Source: Silene conica (lineage: Eukaryota > Streptophyta > Magnoliopsida > Caryophyllales > Caryophyllaceae). Taken from it: DNA of 64,000 bases. This document shows positions 21,006 through 33,400 of the stretch, piece after piece (the first letter of the stretch is position 1; each line of letters opens with the position of its first letter). Both the position numbers and the translations under genes were made by a program. Below the pieces are notes generated by a model. That model did no database searches. It saw nothing but the letters and a program-made list of their open reading frames with translations, and was not told the origin of the DNA. The stretch spans positions 14,408,649-14,472,648 of the forward strand of contig CM055312.2 of NCBI GenBank assembly GCA_029255685.2, read 5' to 3'.

Positions 21006-24000
21006 TTGTTTTTTTTTTTTTCAAAAACACCGATCCTCTGCTTTCCTCATGGCCAACCACCACGCCATTGTTGTTCCCAACAACGCCAACCCCGACTCTC
21101 CTATCATTTTTGTCAACCTCTCCCAATGCAAAACCCTCACCACCACAAACTACGTCCAATGGTCCTTTCAAATCCGCTCGTTTTTGGAAGGCCTTGCCCT
21201 ATATCCATTCCTCGATGGCTCCCACCAATGCCCTCCCTCCACTGCCATAATCGACGGCCGCACGACCACCAATCCAGCCCACAGACCTGGTCCCGACAAG
21301 ATCGCCTTCTCCTTGCCTCTCTTGTTGGCACTCTCGACAGTACCATTGCCCCACTCGTAACCGAAGCCAAGACTTCTCGCGAAGCTTGGACAACCCTCTC
21401 AACCACCTTTGCTAATCCTTCTCATGGCCACATAATGCAAATCAAACAACGCCTTGACAATATCACCAAGAAACCCGATCAATCCGTCACCGACTATATG
21501 CATCAAATAAAAACCTGCACAATTGAACTAGCCAACCTCGGAAAATACATGGACCCCGAGGACATCATCGCCAAAGTCCTTCGTGGTCTTGACAAAACCC
21601 GTTACCGAGCCATTCGTGAAACTGTCGTAGCTAGGGACACCCCCATCTCCTTCGATGCGTTACACGAAAAGTTAATTAACCACGACCTTCATAATCCCGA
21701 AACCAACACTGCCACACCCCTCCTTACCACCGCGTTCGCCGCTCAATACCGTAACAACTCCAATCGCTATCAATACCGTCACACCGATTCAACCGAATCC
21801 ACCAAAGACCCCACAATATGCCAGTATTGTGGCTACAAAGGCCACAATTTTCTGAACTGCCGAAACTTTAAGAAAACGCATCCTTCTATTACCATTACTC
21901 CCTACGTTCGCCCAACCAAACCCTACACCCCGCGACCTCAGGTTCACACCGCCACCACCGCGGACTCCCCTCCCCACTCCTGGCTTGTCGATAGTGGCGC
22001 CACTCGCCATCTCACCAATGATCTCTCAAACCTCTCGCTCCATGCTCCATACAATGGCACCGACGACGTCATCATTGGTGACGGGTCTTCTCTTCCTATT
22101 CAAAACATAGGTTCTTTTAATCTCTCGTTTAATTCCACTATTCTTAATTTTCGCAATGTCTTACATGTACCCTCTATTTCTCGAAATATCTTATCCGTCT
22201 CTCAATTCTGTCGTGATAACAATGCTCACATTGAATTTTCATCTTCTCATTTCCTTTTTAAGGATATCTCGACGGGCAAAACCATACTCCACGGCAAAAT
22301 TGATCGTGGAATCTATTCATGGAACCCGTCACCTCCTCAAGCTCACGCCGCCTCTCACACTCCCTCCTTGGCGCTGTTATGGCATCATCGCCTTGGACAT
22401 CCGTCTTCTCATGTTTTTTCTTTTCTTAAGAACACTTTTAATTTGTCTTTTACTGCTTCTAGTTTACATTTTTGTCATGCTTGCAAAACAAATAAATGCC
22501 ATAAACTTCCTTTTGATGTTTCGACTCTTAAATCCAATGCTCCTCTAGATCTTATTTTCTCGGATGTATGGTCCTCTCCTACACTATCGTATGACGGTTA
22601 TAAATACTATGTCATATTTGTCGACCACTACACTAAATATACATGGTTATATCCCATGAAGAAAAAATCTGACACCTTTTCCATCTTCCAACAATTCAAA
22701 CTCCTTGTCGAAAAACATTTTAATAAACCGATTTTAACAATGTTTTCCGATAATGGGGGCGAATACATCAAAATGACACCATCACTCTTGCAAAACGGCA
22801 TAAGCCATCTAACCTCTCCTCCTCACACTCCTCAACACAATGGCTATGCCGAAAGACGGCATCGTCACATTGTCGAAACAGGTTTATCTCTTCTTACTCA
22901 TGCTCACTTACCAACAATTTTTTGGCCTAAAGCCTTTGTCGCGGCAACCTATTTAATCAATCGTTTACCAACACCAACTCTTAAAAACGACTCCCCATAT
23001 TTTCGACTTTTCAAAACTCATCCCAATTACATGAAACTTCGCGCCTTCGGTTGTTTATGCTATCCTTGGTTAAAGCCCTACAACTCTCATAAATTAGAAC
23101 CAAAATCTCTTGCTTGTGTCTTTCTTGGGTACTCATTGTCACAAAGTGCTTACCTATGCTTCCATCCACCCACTTAACGTCTATATACATCCCGTCACGT
23201 AACATTTGTCGAACCGACTTTCCCTACCCACGTTTAGCCACTCAACCAACCACGCCAACTGACACCCCCATCGACGATTGGTGCACCCCACCACTAGTCG
23301 TCCTTCCCAGCACCTCACCTACATCACCACCACCCAACCCTGACAACCCACTTCCTGCACCACCCCTGCCTCCCCCTGCTCCCCCAGCCCCTCCCTCATC
23401 GACCACCTCCCAGCCACCTCCTTCCCTTCCAGACAGCCTACCCCACCAACCCGAATCCTCACCGCACCAGTCAGCCTCTATCGACACCTCTGTTACCACT
23501 ACAACCACCTCATAAAATGCTCCTGCTCTCCCACAAAACAACCCCACCCGTACCGTAGTCACTCGCCTCACCAACAACATTCGAAAACCCAATCCTAAAT
23601 ACGCAAAACTTGCCATTACGACCACCACCCACTCGCTTCCCAAAACCACCAAACAAGCCCTCAATACACCCCAATGGCATGGTGCAATGCTAGAGGAATA
23701 CAATGCTTTACTCAAAAATGATACTTGGACTCTTGTTCCGGCTCAAGATGCGCAACACGTTATAGGATGCAAATGGGTGTTCCGTGTCAAGTACAATCCT
23801 GATAACACAGTTCACAAATACAAAGTCCGCTTGGTTGCAAAAGGTTTTCTACAAAAATACGGTGTTGACTACTCGGATACCTTTAGTCCGATTGTCAAAC
23901 CCGTCACCATTCGTCTCTTACTATCTCTTGCTCTCACACATGGTTGGTCCATCCGACAATTGGATATCAACAATGCTTTTCTACAAGGTACTCTCCATGA

Positions 24001-25172
24001 AACTGTTTATGTGTCACAACCCCCGGGATTTATTAACGATAAATATCCTACCCATGTTTGTCGACTAAATAAAGCCCTCTATGGTCTAAAATAGGCCCCA
24101 CGTGCTTGGTACAAGGGAATTCAAAACCTACTTAATATCGTATTTCGTGTGTCACTCGCGGACCCGTCCCTGTTTATTTTTAACAAAACAAAACAACCAT
24201 TATACGTACTCGTGTATGTAGATGATATACTCGTCATAGGCCCTGCTGAAACATATTACACAACCTTTCTGCAACATTTTGCCTCACGATTTTCACTAAA
24301 GGACCTAGGTAACTTGTCATATTTTTTAGGGGTAGAGGTCACTCCTAATGCCAAAGGACTTCTCTTATCTCAAACTAAGTACATATATGACCTACTCAAC
24401 AAACATAACATGCTGGAAAGTAAGCCCTCCACCACACCTATGGTCACTCATCCACCCTTGACTCACGACATCACCTCCCCCACATGTGATGTCACCACAT
24501 ATCATTCCACTGTTGGCTCCCTTCAATACTTATCGTTTACCCGACCGGATATTTCACACTGTTAATCGTCTCGCACAATTTATGCAAACACCAAAATCCT
24601 CCCACTGGTCCGCTCTAAAGCGACTCCTTCGGTATATTCATGGCACAATGCACCTTGGTCTTCAATTGCATCGTGAAACACCTCTTCGGTTACATGCTTT
24701 CACCGATGCGGATTGGGCCGGGGACAAAGACAATTACGTATCCACTTCTGGCTATCTTGTTTACTTGGGTAAAAATCCAATTGCTTGGGCTTCACGCAAA
24801 CAACAAGCTGTTGCCCTATCCTCTACCGAAGCCGAGTTTTGAGCCGTCGCGCATGCCACATCTGAACTCATGTGGATTCAATCCATCTCACTGAACTTGG
24901 TCACGCCTTTCAAAACCCGCTTGCCATTTACTGCGATAATCTCAGTGTCACTCACTACTCTACCAATCCCGTGTTCCACTCCCGCATGAAACATGTTGCT
25001 CTTGCGTTTCACTTTGTTCGAACACAGGTACAAAACGGAAATTTACGAGTTGCTCACATCAGTGGTGACGATCAATTGGCCGACATACTCACAAAGCCAT
25101 TCGCCCGTCCTCGGTTCAACGTGCTCTTATCCAAGATCGGACTTTTCGACGGACAGTCCGTCTTGCGGGAGA
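21006..25172 (+). pseudogene. Copia gag-pol region, broken
   Basis: Domains appear in the normal order: gag with an RPDQSVTDYMHQIK-type segment, one zinc knuckle CQYCGYKGHNFLNC near 21818, protease with LVDSGATRHLT near 21985, GAG-pre-integrase (LLWHHRLGHPSSHV) near 22376, integrase (DVWSSPTLSYDGYKYYVIFVD, later SDNGGEYIK) to about 23160, a proline-rich stretch, RT (QLDINNAFLQGTLHETVYV near 23960, LVYVDDILVI near 24210) and RNase H (WASRKQQAVALSSTEAEF near 24786) to about 25190. The longest open stretch is 723 residues (21006-23177). About four or five breaks separate the parts, so no functional polyprotein is expected. Confidence 0.85.
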
Positions 25173-25173
25173 A

Positions 25174-25400
25174 TATTAACAACCAAGATTCTCGTCAATC
25201 ATAATTGGCATATTATCTTTGCATTATTATCTTTCCTATGTAAATATTCTACATTAGAATAGTCTTGATTTACTCCTAGAATATTGTATACTGTTTCCTT
25301 AATTCTAGGATTAGATTATGCCTTACCTTGTATATATATTCATATGTATCTAAAGTTAATATTATCAGTCATTCATTCAAACACAAACTCATCTCTTATA
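25174..25400 (+). repeat. 3' LTR of the TATA-type copia element
   Basis: It lies directly after the purine tract and before the GTTAA duplication. It lacks the internal duplication of the 5' LTR. Confidence 0.88.
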
Positions 25401-25405
25401 GTTAA

Positions 25406-25815
25406 CAACTGAGTTTTAGTCAGTTGTCAAATTAGTAACTAAATCATCATTCTCTTCTTGTGTGGTTGGCATATATTATGTTGCTAAATATCTACTCTGT
25501 ATGTAAAGGACAAGAAGACTGAGGCTGTGTGTGTGCCTTGTTAATAAGGGACGGTTTGTAAGTTGGCAATGGAGAGTAGATGGAGACATAAAAGTGAGAC
25601 ACTGTCTTCTTTCTACATTCTTGTATTCTTATTTCATTTGGTTTGCCGTCTTAGACCAATACACTTGCTTCTACACCTACTTCTTCTACTCTCATTCACT
25701 ATTCACCCAACTTCATTGACAATTAATTAATTCTATCTATTTACATTCCTATTCCTATATTCAATTACTCCCTTAACTATAGGACCCTTTTATTTATCGG
25801 CAAATTTCCCTTATA
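25406..25815. other. Unassigned AT-rich sequence
   Basis: No domain, splice pattern or repeat was recognised. A 62-residue frame at 25531-25719 looks like chance. Confidence 0.4.
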
Positions 25816-25972
25816 ACGGATATATTCGTCACAAGATTACGACGGAGTAAGTACTGTCCATGTGAGGGAATAAGACAAAACAGTTTGCTTCTCCTAGACC
25901 ATTTGCTTTTGTCTTATCAACCCCACATGAATATTATTTGACGCGTCGCAAGCTTACGACGGGTATGTCCGT
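25816..25972. mobile_element. Foldback MITE, family 1 copy B
   Basis: ACGGATATATTCGTC at the left pairs with GGGTATGTCCGT at the right (complement ACGGACATACCC). Inner arms contain AATAAGACAAAA on one side and TTTTGTCTTAT on the other. Size and inner sequence (GTCAAATAATA, GATAAGACAAAAGCAAA on the complementary strand) match the element at 15854-16006. Confidence 0.7.
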
Positions 25973-27705
25973 CACAAATAAGAAGTTGTGGTTATTCATC
26001 TAGTATAGAATATCGATCCTTACTCATTTTCCTTCGAGAATAACTATAGCTACAAAGCTGTCATATAAATTGTACTTACGTTACAAACTCAAACCATGCA
26101 TTGCATGCGGCTATATCTTTCACCTTTTTTCTTATCTAAGCAGGAAATTTGGAGGGGGCTTTTCTGTTTGTCTATGCTCTTTGACTCCTTACTCCTACAT
26201 ATTACACCTTAGACCGAATGTTTTTTGAGTTTATAATTTGTGCGGTGATGTTGTACATGATTGTGAGACTCTGTGTTGGAGAATATTACCATATTACTGT
26301 AATGTCTAAATAAATGTATATGTCAATGTCTGGTGGCGGTTTTGAGACCCTAACTTGTTGATAATTGACGATTTTTTTTGTTAAATTGGTTCGAATTAGA
26401 TGTTTTATGTTTTTATGAACTCTACTAAAAACAAAGAAATATCCACAACGTATTACACTAAGATTAACCCCATACTAATATAGTCTTGGGCCTCTTGGCT
26501 ACAGCCTCGCATTTTGCACTGACTTCACACATAATAAATAAACATTATATCAAAGGAGAAAAAGGATAACATTTAGGTATTTTATTGTGAGAGATTAATT
26601 TACTCATTTATATAATACTCACTTTGATCCGCACCAATAATAATATACGTGGAAAGAAAAGTAAATTTATATTATCGTTGGAGTGGATCGGAGTGGGTAC
26701 ATAGCTACATAGTAGATAAGTATATTAACACAAAATGTTAATAGGAATAATTAGTGGTTGATTAGATATGTGTATTTTGGTTAGGTTTGCTTGGCAAAAG
26801 TAGTAGTAGGATTGACGAAAGAGTAGATTCCAAATATTTGTGTTGCTAAAAGTGGAAGAGTTAATGCAAGTGTTGCATTCGGGCTGAAGAACGTGCCATC
26901 TACCAATGCTGAATTCTCAAACACAACAACATGCATGTGCCACATTCCATTGACTTTTTCTAAAAAGGTCAAAGAGACGGCTTAAACACGTGTATCAATT
27001 CTACTTGTTCATCTTATTACCTAGAGTGCGTGGGCCTTGCATTACCTCCGTCTCTTCCCATGTGCAGCCGTTTAATACCACGACAAACTCCATTGGAGAC
27101 ACTTCCATTTTCATTTGTCCACTTTCCTGGCTCTAAAACGTTGAACACTAAATCAAAACAAAGAGTTTTGCGGGAGACCCGAACACTATTCGTAACAAGT
27201 TGAAAATGAATAATATCTTACTTATAATAAGATAAGTGGAAGAACAGCCAGGGATAAATGGAGTATTTCGTGAGTCATCTCATTTGCATTTCGTGAAATG
27301 GACACTATCCGTTTTTAACTTCTGACGTACAGTATTCGTTTTCATTGAGAATTTATGATATAAAAAACCTCTCTCTTCTACTGTCTCAAGCTTACAATTA
27401 CTATTGGTGTTTAAAAGCATCTTAAACGATTTAAAATTGAGTATATAATTTTCGGCTATATTAGACGACGCGGTTAAAAAACACACTTTACCTATCTAAG
27501 GGACTTGTATGTCTCTAATCAAGGGTGAACCAAGAATTGTTTGTATCTAGGGCTAATTTTTTTTTCCAAGGTTCAAAATATATTTAAAAGGCTGTTTACA
27601 AGTCGATATGTATATTGTATACATGCTTTTACGCAATATTATTGTAGAGTATCGTGTTTTAACCTTACTTTTTTTATCAACTTTTCGTGGGTCTTAATTA
27701 CGGGC
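25973..27705. other. Unassigned sequence left of the young copia element
   Basis: No complete gene is seen. A 63-residue minus frame at 26781-26972 contains NATLALTLPLLATQIFGIY, loosely like the first membrane segment of a plant cation/H+ exchanger (CHX), but there is no continuation. I would not call it a gene. Confidence 0.4.
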
Positions 27706-28705
27706 TGTTGGGGCTGGTGTCCTTGACAATTAAGTACAATGACTTATTAAATCTCTTTAAGGATCACAAGGGCATACTTCAGTATTATTATCAGTTGATC
27801 CACGTTTATCAATAACGGTTGGCTTGCTAGATAAGTTTGACGTTATTGTCATACGGATGGCGGTGATCAACTGGTCCCTATACGTCACACCTATAGGACA
27901 CGTTTGAGAGATGTGAAGGTATGAAAATACAGTCACATTTATGCCGGATACGACTAAACAGTTAGTCAGAGGTATTGACTATTAAATTAGTCAATAAGAT
28001 GTTGAGATGATTATTTAATACGGATTAAATAATTTTAGCTAATACGGATTACATGATTAATTCGTAAAATTAAATATAAACGGTTATATTTAATTAAATA
28101 TTGTATTCGCGTATTAATATAAACAGTTATATTAATTTGGGTAAATATACAATATCGTATTTTGTCAGACCATTATTAATATATCGACTGTATTAATATC
28201 TGATAACATGTTACGATTTATAATTAAAACCCGCGATTATATTTTAGCAAAATTGGGTCGAATCACGCATTGGAATAAGGTAAGAGTGGAAAGCCCACTC
28301 CTACCCGATATCCAATTCGGCCGGCCAAGTGTAGTATATAAGGAGATGACTTCTCCTTATGTATAGGACTCTTGTTGCACTGTTTAAAAAATCTCAAAAG
28401 AAAATTAGGGTTTGAGAGCATTCTTCTCCTATAACCCAGATCTCACATCTAAAACTCAAAAGGCTCTCCCAATATTGCAAGGCAGTTGGAGAGGATTTCT
28501 AGCACACGCGGCCACGTCTCATTCTAAGTCTTGGGTGCAAGTTATAGGAGGGAATTTGTGTTAATTCCTGTTCTTAGGCCTTTCGCACAAGGACCAAAGG
28601 TTGTACTTCTTTTCTTATCCCTTTTAATCTTATGACGATATTCACGACTGTAATTTTCATTATAATCCTGCAAGTTTAGGGCGAATACACGTTTTATTCC
28701 CCACA
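27706..28705 (+). repeat. 5' LTR of the young copia element
   Basis: It runs TGTTGGGG...CCCCACA, 1000 bp. A TATA-like GTATATAAGGAGATGAC near 28335 is followed by a small hairpin (AAGGAG...CTCCTT) and is the probable promoter, with transcription starting shortly after. Confidence 0.93.
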
Positions 28706-28707
28706 AG

Positions 28708-28720
28708 TGGTATCAGAGCC
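28708..28720 (+). promoter_or_regulatory. Primer-binding site of the young copia element
   Basis: TGGTATCAGAGCC begins two bases after the 5' LTR and is complementary to the initiator methionine tRNA 3' end. Confidence 0.92.
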
Positions 28721-30441
28721 TTAGGCCATGAAATTTTACAATTGTGTTTTTCGTAAGATTTAAAAATTTGAAAAATCGTACTGTTTTTGACGAGCACTCG
28801 ATCGAGTACTACCTACACTCGATCGAGTGCTTCGGCCGAGTGCCTCTTTTTGTGAGAAATCGATCTTGTTTTTCGATTTTTATTTGCATATTGTTATTTA
28901 ATCGATATTTTTAGCAATATGTGGATCTTTTGTTGTTTTTATTTTTGTTTTTCATGTTTTATATCAAAAGATAAAAACTTGTTTAGATTTAAAGTGCAGC
29001 GTTTGCGTTTTAACAAGTCACTCGATCGAGCCCCTGCTGCACTCGATCGAGTGACACTGGCACTCGATCGAGTGCCTCTGTTGCTCGGTCGAGTGCTCAT
29101 ATTTCAGGCTTTCTTTTTCGAAAATAACTTGTTTCTTATTTTCACATGGCCTAAAATAATATACTGTATACGGAAATAGTGTATTATTTTTGTGAAACGG
29201 TTCACCCTCGTTCGATACATATTATTTTAAAACGGTTTAAAATAATAGGATTATATGTTCATTAAAATTGGTGATTAAAGCGGTATAGTCACATAATTTT
29301 AATATTAAAAGGTGGTTTGGTAAAAATTTATTAATCATAATAACAGTATTATGTCATGTATGAATTTTTTAATTTAGTTGATGCATTTTATTTATCGTCT
29401 TGTGAATGCCTTGTGAATGCTTTCAATAACGTATTTAATTTTGCAAACGGTTGTAACTTAGTGTGGCCTTAGAAGATTGTGTCACCGTAATGATGGGACA
29501 CAGTCTTGCTTGTAATTTTGAGATCTTGAATCTCCGTTTTGGGTTTTTGCCATGTAATTACTTTTGTATTTAAATTAGAATGTATCTAGGATTACTTTTG
29601 TAATTTAAATTAGTAATTTTGTGAAGACCAAAGACAAGACGGAGACCGGATGCTCACTCACGCTGCAAGGACCAAGATGGAACATCAAGACAAGCTTCTA
29701 GGGTCCAACGGTGGATTCCAAGTTGTTTTATGTTTATTTTGGTAGGATAGGCCACACTAGGACTTTTTATTTACGTTTATTGCTTTCATTTTATGCTTTC
29801 ATTGATAATAGCTTGCATCATATTCCGCCTAAAACCAAACCACCTATATCATGCCTGAAAACTGACTCATGTAGAGGTTACGCGTTAGTTTTCTGTGACA
29901 ATACAGATGTCACATGTCAATTGCAAAGCCATCACTTTATTTAATTCATTCACGCATATGCTAGATATTAGTTCACTTAATATGAATAAATAAAAGTTGA
30001 TGGGGTCTTCCTCGTATAACCAAAAATTGAGACTAGTCTTTATAAATCAGCCTCCCATGAATCCCTTCTTCGTCGGTAGGCATAATATGACCCCTTCTAC
30101 GTCGGGTAAGTGGGAACAGATGATTTATTTTATCTCAACATCATGGTCACTCGATAATATCCAGTGACTGAGATGGACTAATAGATAGGATTTACGGAAA
30201 TCTATCGACCAAGAGTTCCAACGGTGGAATTAGCCAAACTGTGGGCTTATCAATATACGGAAATTGAGTCTTGGGATCATTTATATAATTCTTGAGGGAG
30301 ATCAATTATATAAATGCATGAGTCTACGAGTTTAAATTCAATTTAATATAGACTTAAATCACAACAATGAGTTGCTTATATGGTTTTGTTTTATCTTCTT
30401 TTCAGTCTAGAACACGTTCAATTAAACTGCTGTATAACTAA
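28721..30441 (+). other. Leader of the young copia element
   Basis: About 1.7 kb of untranslated leader, long for copia, holds the palindrome cluster and short frames that look like chance. A hairpin-like GTGTCACC...GGGACACAG lies near 29480-29505. Confidence 0.6.
28795..29096. repeat. Cluster of seven CTCGATCGAG palindromes in the copia leader
   Basis: Palindromes of the form CACTCGATCGAGTG lie near 28795, 28816, 28830 (variant with GGCC centre), 29019, 29040, 29061 and 29083 (variant CTCGGTCGAG). They sit in two groups between the primer-binding site and gag. Neighbouring sites are 15-22 bp apart. The minus-to-plus symmetry makes each a potential small hairpin or a dimeric protein site. 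Confidence 0.8.
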
Positions 30442-33400
30442 ATGGCTGGTGAAGACCCAATGCCAAGTGCCAAGCTAGCACGTGAATCCTGGCTAAAAGC
30501 CTTCATGGACTCCATGAATCAGTCCACAAGACTGAGGAATGATGGGTCAAACTTCTCTGACTGGGAGGCAGCACTACGGAATGCTGCCATTGCTGACGGA
30601 AAGCTCAAGTACTTAACTGAGCCCATTCCGCCACACCCAGGAACTGGAGCTAGAGCTAACGAAGTTCGCGCTCATAGCGACTTCGTCATGGAAGCGGGTG
30701 CGATAAAGAACGTACTCATCTATGCAATGGAATCCAATTTGCAAAGACGCTTCATAACCCATGGTGCAAACAAGATTTTCACCACGCTCACTAACGAATT
30801 CTCAAAGGCTCCGAGAATCGTTTCTTATGAGCATACCTGTCGCTTCTTTGAGGCGAAACTCCAGAAGGGCCAAGCTGTTAGCCCACATATTCTTCACATG
30901 ATTGAGAATATCGAGAAACTGGAGGCCCTAAACTGCAAGATCAGTGAGAACATAATCGTTGATCGAATGCTTCATTCACTTCATGATGGGTTCGCCCTCT
31001 TTAGGGCCAACTATTACATGAATGACATGAATAAGACTCCTCATGAGCTCCACTCCCTTCTTGTACAGACTGAGAAGGATCTGAAATTAAGTGGGAGCGT
31101 GAAGCAAGATGTTCTCATGATCTCCAGTAAGGGTAAGGGTAAGGGTAAAGCTAAAGCTCAGGGCGACCTAACAGTAGGCAAGCCCAAGTTTAAGAAGTCA
31201 GGATTCACTAAGAGTGGGCCAGGTGAGTCGAGCAACTCACAGGGCAAGACTAAGAGCAAGGATACTAGCATGGAATGTCACCATTGCCACAAGACTGGGC
31301 ATTGGAGGCGCTCCTGCCCCGTGTATCGAGAGGACATTAAGGCAGGCCGCGTTACTCCTGTTGGTATGTCTTCTTCTTCTTTTATTCACATGATTGAGAT
31401 TAACCATGCAAGTTGCGGAACTTGGGTACTTGATACTGGTTGTGGTTCTCATCTATGTAATCATGTGCAGGGCCTCCGAAACCAAGAACCCCTAATCAAG
31501 GGTGAGGTGGACCTGCGTGTCGGGAATGGAGCACGCGTTGCTGCAGTCTCGAAGGGAACATACGTGATCCAGCTTCCAAGTGGATTCGAGTTATTTTTAT
31601 ATAACTGTTATTATGTTCCTAGTTTGTCCAAAAACATTATTTCAGTTTCTGCGCTTGACAAACTCGGCTTTTCATTTGTAATAGAGAATAATAGTTGTAT
31701 TTTCTCCTTACACAATATGATTTATGGCAAGGCAGTCTCCATGAATGGAATTTATGTTTTAGATCAAACTACCGAGATATTACATGTGAATAACAAGAGA
31801 TTAAAGGTAGGTGACAAAGATCAAACTTACCTATGGCATTGTCGTATGGGACACATAAATGAGAAACGCGTAAAACAGCTCATACAGAATGGAGCTATAT
31901 CGCCCTTTGATTTCGAATCATATGGCATGTGTAAATCATGTCTCATCGGCAAAATGACTCGTATTTCCTTCAAAGGTGTTGGAATGCGCGCTGCCGACCT
32001 ATTAGGACTCATACATATGGACGTATGTGGCCCTATGTCGATCAACGCACGAGAAGGCTATAGGTATTTCATCACTTTCACGGATGATTTGAGTAGATAT
32101 GGCTATGTCTACTTGATGAAACATAAAAGTGAATCCTTTGACAAGTTCAAAGAATACCAGATTCGGGTACAGAACCAGCTGGGTAGAAAGATTAAAGCAC
32201 TAAGTTCGGATCGTGGTGGTGAGTATCTTTCACACGAGTTTGATCAACACCTTAAAGACTGTGGCATCGTGCTACAGTTGACTCCACCTGGAACACCACA
32301 ATTAAATGGTGTGTCCGAACGGAGAAATCGAACTTTACTTGATATGGTTCGATCCATGATGAGTCACACTGTTGTGCCTGATTCATTATGGGGCTATGCT
32401 CTTTTGTCGGCCGCTCTAATACTTAACCGAAGTCCGTCTAAAGCTGTTGACAAGACTCCATACGAATTATGGAAGGGAACGGTCCCTAACTTGTCCTTTA
32501 TTCGGGTTTGGGGCTGCGAGGCTTATGTCAAGTGGAGACACGAGGATAAGCTCGGCCCGCGATCGGTCAAGACATACTTTATAGGTTATCCAAAGGGAAC
32601 TTTTGGTCATTACTTCTACTCGCCAACCGAACAACGTGTTTTTGTTGCGGCTAGTGCGACGTTCTTAGAGAAAGAATTTCTCGAGAACAAGTTGAGTAAT
32701 AGAACCTTCGAGTTATCGGAGGTTCAAGAACCAACTGCCGAGCAACCATTGGAGGAAACAGTTCCTTCAACCGAGGCTGCGGTAGATATTCCTGAGGAAC
32801 CTAGGAGGTCGGGAAGAGTCTCTATTCCTCCGGACAGATACATTGGTATGGTCGAGGAACAAGATACAGATGACGTCTTACTCCTAGAGGGTAATGAACC
32901 CACAACCTATAAAGGAGCCATGACCAGTTCTGACTCAAAGCTATGGCTAGAAGCCATGCAATCCGAGATGGACTCCATGTATGAGAACAACGTGTGGGAT
33001 CTTGTGGACCTACCTGCAAAGGTACGTCCCCTTCAATGCAAATGGCTTTACAAGATAAAGCATGCCGTGGAAGGACAACAAGATATCCACAAGGCTAGAC
33101 TAGTTGCTAAAGGTTTCACTCAAGTGCCAGGCTTGCACTATGATGAGATTTTTGCACCCGTAGTCATGCTACGTTCCATTCGGATTATCTTAGCGATCGC
33201 CGCATTTCATGATTATGAAATATGGCAAATGGACGTTAAAACCGCCTTCTTAAACGGTTATTTGGAGGAAGAGTTGTACATGGTACAACCCGAGGGTTTT
33301 ATTGATCCTGAACATCCTAAGAAAGTTTGCAAGCTTAAGCGTTCCATCTATGGACTTAAGCAAGCATCGCGGAGTTGGAATCATCGCTTCGACCAAGTGA

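Larger units (their letters stand above)
20700..25400 (+). mobile_element. Ty1/copia element with TA...TA LTR ends, broken
   Basis: A 5-bp target duplication GTTAA lies at 20695-20699 and 25401-25405. LTRs are 20700-20992 (293 bp) and 25174-25400 (227 bp). The primer-binding site TGGTATCAGAGCC follows directly at 20993 and a GCGGGAGAA polypurine tract precedes the 3' LTR. LTR ends are TATTAAC...CTTATA, not the usual TG...CA; TATA is one of the non-canonical LTR motifs described for plant copia elements. The LTRs differ by about two substitutions, a 1-bp indel and a tandem duplication, so the insertion is young (inference: well under 1-2 million years). The coding region is full length in outline but has a handful of breaks. 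Confidence 0.88.

Noticed and set aside
26781-26972. Possible cation/H+ exchanger (CHX) N-terminus
   Set aside because: Only a short, loosely similar hydrophobic stretch, with no continuing exons.
28919-29179. Frame with repeated LDRVPL peptide in the copia leader
   Set aside because: It is the translation of the CTCGATCGAG palindromes and has no support as a gene.
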